Of a DNA stretch of 37,158 nt, positions 34,072-37,158 are shown one piece after another. Numbering within the stretch: position 1 is the stretch's first letter; each line of letters begins with the position of its first letter. The position numbers and the translations under genes were made by a program. The notes beneath the pieces were generated by a model, which was not told the origin of the DNA, made no database searches, and saw only the letters and a program-made list of their open reading frames with translations. Source of the DNA: Candidatus Gottesmanbacteria bacterium RIFCSPLOWO2_01_FULL_43_11b (GTDB lineage: Bacteria; Patescibacteriota; Microgenomatia; UBA10105; UBA927); contig MFJV01000001.1 in NCBI GenBank assembly GCA_001780985.1, positions 308-37,465 of the forward strand. The letters are read 5' to 3'.

Positions 34072-35512
34072 AATGATAGATACGCAGTACCCGTGGGCGG
34101 AGATCAGAAGGAATTGTACGTGTGGAATGAATTCCGAAAAATGTCTGACGAAGTTTTCGTTCATGTTTTTTAGCAAACGCGCCATAATGCCGTGAAAATG
34201 CACGCATCACCGGACCCCTGAATCCCCGCTTATACGCCATTCGGAACGCGAGAATTTGTTCATTTTTTCCGGCTTCGCTCTGATCATAACCAAAATCTTG
34301 TATCCGGCCTTCAGAAAAAATTGAGTAGAAGCCGAGGTATTTTTGTTTGAGAAGGTCGTGCTTAAAACCTACTGTTTTTGGATTAATTCCATGAGCGAGG
34401 AGAAATATATACATCCGCGCACATTTACTACAGTGTTCACACCATCTACCTGCACTTTTGGGTTTTTCCGGGAGATCGCAGGAACTTTGATACTTTGCAA
34501 TTTCTGGATAGCGTTTGTGTAATATTCTCATGATTGCTATTTCATGGATTGGTTCAAGAAGTGAGCCAATGGAAAGAGAATTTCCTCCGACTAAGCTTGC
34601 CATGAGTGAATTTTGTAAAAGCCAACTGTGTGACTGTTCAAATACAGGATTACACTTAAATCCGTCGCTATCAACTACCGTATCGTCGCAACTTTGTTCG
34701 TTGGAAAAAAGTATATAGCCTGCTTTTTTAGCATACACATACGGAAGAAGCATGAGAGAATATTGGGTAAGTTGTAATTCCCATCCGAACCAACCGTACG
34801 GTTGTCGTAGAACGCCAAGCGTATTTCTTAAAAATGCAATTTGCGTATGGAATTCTTTTTTAAAAGGTTCTGCTAATAATTTTTTCGCTACTTCTTCAAA
34901 CGGAGAGTAGGGTTCTGAAATATAAACCGGCCATACTTTCACACCTAGTTCTTGAGCAAGGGCGTAGGTAAGCAAACTGTCTTTACCAAATGTGAATGGC
35001 ATAATTGCCTGATCGCTAAAACTGGTTCTATTGTATGAGGGAATTTCAGTTTTCGTATTGCTAAACACATATTCAATATCAAAAAGTCGTCTGAGGAGAT
35101 TAGAGGTAATCCGTTTATCTTTTTGCGGTTGCATAATGGCGGTTGATGGAAGAGCAAGAGAAAGACCCTTAAAAAGAAATGGTTCTGCAAGTGGGACCGG
35201 CATATTGTAAAAAACCTTATCTAAAGAAGTGTAAAGATAGGGGATCTGAAAGGTCATGGCATAGGCAATATTCTGGGCTAAGACTTTTTGATGCGATTTT
35301 GGAAATCGTTGCCAAATAGTTGGCGGGTAACGGAGCCGAATAGTTTTATTATTTATTTTTACTTCAAAACCCCGATCCAAAATACGGGAGGATATCCGCG
35401 CAACGCCATTTACCTTTATCTGCGGCAATCTATCCCTCGGTGGTTCAACAGTATTAAACTGGGGGAAATCAGTTATCGATTGAAGATTTTTTGTGGTGTT
35501 CATGAAATTCAA
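34049..35512 (-). CDS. PP-loop ATPase-like protein (possible distant MurL-like), paralog 2
   Basis: PFTFGKDSLLTYALAQELG; SC...RWCEHCSKCARMYIFLLAHGINPKTVGF; clear co-linear similarity to 32695..34071. Confidence 0.7.
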   Translation of the reverse strand: MNFMNTTKNLQSITDFPQFNTVEPPRDRLPQIKVNGVARISSRILDRGFEVKINNKTIRLRYPPTIWQRFPKSHQKVLAQNIAYAMTFQIPYLYTSLDKVFYNMPVPLAEPFLFKGLSLALPSTAIMQPQKDKRITSNLLRRLFDIEYVFSNTKTEIPSYNRTSFSDQAIMPFTFGKDSLLTYALAQELGVKVWPVYISEPYSPFEEVAKKLLAEPFKKEFHTQIAFLRNTLGVLRQPYGWFGWELQLTQYSLMLLPYVYAKKAGYILFSNEQSCDDTVVDSDGFKCNPVFEQSHSWLLQNSLMASLVGGNSLSIGSLLEPIHEIAIMRILHKRYPEIAKYQSSCDLPEKPKSAGRWCEHCSKCARMYIFLLAHGINPKTVGFKHDLLKQKYLGFYSIFSEGRIQDFGYDQSEAGKNEQILAFRMAYKRGFRGPVMRAFSRHYGAFAKKHERKLRQTFFGIHSTRTIPSDLRPRVLRIYHSILDPLA

Positions 35513-35611
35513 TAAGCACCATAGTTTATCCTATACATCACAGTAACATACATGGAGATGATGTCAAGTGATTCGCAAAAAATTGCTGAATTTTGTACAA
35601 TGAAAACAAAC

Positions 35612-35698
35612 GCCGCGGTGGTGGAATTGGCAGACACGCGGGCCTTAAGAGCCCGTGAAGCTTAACACTTCGTGTGAGTTCGACCCTCACCCGCGGCA
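35612..35698 (+). tRNA. tRNA-Leu (anticodon TAA)
   Basis: GCCGCGG/CCGCGGC; GCGGGC-CTTAAGA-GCCCGT; long variable arm. Confidence 0.93.
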
Positions 35699-35700
35699 CT

Positions 35701-35774
35701 CGGGGTGTAGCTCAATTGGCTAGAGTGTGCGCTTTGGGAGCGTAAGGTTGAGAGTTCGAGTCTCTCCACCCCGA
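35701..35774 (+). tRNA. tRNA-Pro (anticodon TGG)
   Basis: CGGGGTG/CACCCCG; TGCGC-TTTGGGA-GCGTA. Confidence 0.93.
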
Positions 35775-35777
35775 CAA

Positions 35778-36212
35778 ATGAAAAAAATTCTGCCGTTTGT
35801 AATTATCATTCTTGGAATTCTTTTCTTATACTATTGGAAAAATCCGTTGAGTGCGCAGGTAAAAATTCGTGACTCAGTTTTTTACGTTGATCTTGCCATT
35901 GCTCCAAAAGATAGAGAACGTGGATTATCAGGGCGAAAATCCATGGCACAAAATCGCGGAGTGCTTTTTCTTTTCGGTTCTCCCGGTGTCTATCATTTTT
36001 GGATGAAAGACATGCATTTTCCTCTTGATTTTATTTGGATCAGTGAATCAACAGTCGTTGATATCGACGAAAATGTCCCGCCTCCAAAGACGGGTGAGTT
36101 TCCAGTCGAACTTTCCCCCTCGCAATCGATTGATAAAGTATTGGAGGTCAACGGAGGAGTTGTTAAATCGTCAAGAATTCAAATCGGTGATACACTGCAA
36201 TTCAGAAACTAG
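35778..36212 (+). CDS. DUF192 family exported protein
   Basis: N-terminal TM; RERGLSGRKSMAQNRGVLFLF....FWMKDMHFPLDFIWI. Confidence 0.9.
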   Translation: MKKILPFVIIILGILFLYYWKNPLSAQVKIRDSVFYVDLAIAPKDRERGLSGRKSMAQNRGVLFLFGSPGVYHFWMKDMHFPLDFIWISESTVVDIDENVPPPKTGEFPVELSPSQSIDKVLEVNGGVVKSSRIQIGDTLQFRN

Positions 36213-36250
36213 TTTTTACTATAAGCCTTCTTTTTGCTATAATCCCGTGC

Positions 36251-36805
36251 ATGAAATCAGTATCACCTGAAATACTATCTCAGGAGCTTTTTTTCCATGA
36301 ACCAGGAGCTAGTCAAGCAGTAGAAAGCCTACTTAAAGGAGACCCGCTTTTTTGTCTGAGGGGTAGAGCAACACTAGAACGAGGAAATCTTCATTCTGAT
36401 GACACACTTCAGCTGGTATTCCGTATTCCTGTCGCACAACAGAAAAATTGGCTGGAGAAACCATTTGATTCTGGATTTGAAGATTTTGCTTGGGGGAGCA
36501 ATCGATACATCGCACTTAAAAAGAGTGTGCCTCCATGGCATATGTCAGCCGCTCTTCGTTGGTTCGACATTCAAGAACAGACTGTGTACGAAAAAAATCG
36601 AATAACGGTAGGTGATATTCGATATTTGCCAACTAAGTTTTTAATTAACACTGTAGGGCCCCATGAGATTATGGCTATGCAAGGCGATAAACTATTGTCT
36701 ATAAAAGTTTCACTTCCCAATACGATTCTCAACACGGAAGGAATTTCCGAAGAGGTAATAATTAATGCAACGCAACATTATTTCAAAACGAAACTCAACC
36801 CTTAG
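36251..36805 (+). CDS. hypothetical protein
   Basis: 184-aa ORF with TATAAT 7 nt before ATG; no family recognised. Confidence 0.7.
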   Translation: MKSVSPEILSQELFFHEPGASQAVESLLKGDPLFCLRGRATLERGNLHSDDTLQLVFRIPVAQQKNWLEKPFDSGFEDFAWGSNRYIALKKSVPPWHMSAALRWFDIQEQTVYEKNRITVGDIRYLPTKFLINTVGPHEIMAMQGDKLLSIKVSLPNTILNTEGISEEVIINATQHYFKTKLNP

Positions 36806-36807
36806 TG

Positions 36808-36880
36808 CGCCCCTGGAGGGAATCGAACCCCCAGTCTTGTGTTTAGAACACACCTGCTTTATCCGTTAAGCTACAGGGGC
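36808..36880 (-). tRNA. tRNA-Arg (anticodon TCT)
   Basis: GCCCCTG/CAGGGGC; GTGTG-TTCTAAA-CACAA. Confidence 0.92.
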
Positions 36881-36883
36881 ACC

Positions 36884-36957
36884 TGGAGCGGGTGAAGGGA
36901 ATCGAACCCTCGTCACCAGTTTGGAAAACTGGCGCTCTACCATTGAGCTACACCCGC
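36884..36957 (-). tRNA. tRNA-Gly (anticodon TCC), CCA encoded
   Basis: GCGGGTG/CACCCGC; CCAGT-TTTCCAA-ACTGG. Confidence 0.92.
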
Positions 36958-36969
36958 TTACATCCCTTG

Positions 36970-37158
36970 CTATAATGAATCAAAAATTGATTTCAGCTCT
37001 TTTCTTCCAGCACCTGTTTTTAGAAACGCTTCTCTCCGTCTAGCTTCGATATATGTCGAATATGTTTCCGATTTTATCAATCCCCACGGTTTATATCTAT
37101 TTGTATATGCTCCTTGTCCAGCGTTGTGTTCGTGCAACCTCCTGATTATGTCGTTCGT
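36970..37158 (-). CDS. GIY-YIG endonuclease-like protein, C-terminal part, truncated by window end
   Basis: Hand translation ...NDIIRRLHEHNAGQGAYTNRYKPWGLIKSETYSTYIEARRREAFLKTGAGRKELKSIFDSL*. Confidence 0.8.
   Translation of the reverse strand, partial: TNDIIRRLHEHNAGQGAYTNRYKPWGLIKSETYSTYIEARRREAFLKTGAGRKELKSIFDSL

Noticed and set aside
36025-36605. Plus-strand ORFs 36025..36270 and 36399..36605
   Set aside because: Out-of-frame shadows of the DUF192 gene and the 184-aa ORF.

Overview
Gene-dense bacterial chromosomal window. The very short intergenic spaces, many start codons sitting directly behind -10 boxes, and gene content suggest a Patescibacteria/CPR (Microgenomates-like) genome; this taxonomy is inference. 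Main blocks: (1) a Y-family polymerase, then metK behind a compact SAM-I/IV-clan riboswitch with two possible pseudoknots; (2) rarA, an EF-Tu-domain-like protein, holA, then a tightly overlapping, gluconeogenesis-oriented run: phosphomannomutase, PGI/PMI, PEP synthase, enolase, iPGM, archaeal-type FBP aldolase/phosphatase and AcsA-like acetyl-CoA synthetase; (3) a DNA-repair block: lexA divergent from uvrB-uvrA, a secreted transglutaminase-like protein, and a short UvrC; (4) a RAYT (REP-associated Y1 transposase) flanked by, and carrying inside its own ORF, copies of a ~22-bp imperfect palindrome that also forms the 3' coding ends of uvrB and uvrC; (5) yvcK, secG and a family-5 solute-binding protein; (6) a tRNA-rich segment with ten intact tRNAs, degenerate tRNA pieces, a HTH/homing-nuclease-like gene, protein genes fused almost base-to-base to tRNAs, a tail-to-tail pair of paralogous PP-loop ATPase-like proteins, and a partial GIY-YIG nuclease. 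The strongest candidates for follow-up are the RAYT/palindrome system, the metK riboswitch, the lexA/uvrB shared operator-promoter, the gluconeogenic cluster and the PP-loop pair. All product calls are by recognition of motifs in the translations; no database search was run.
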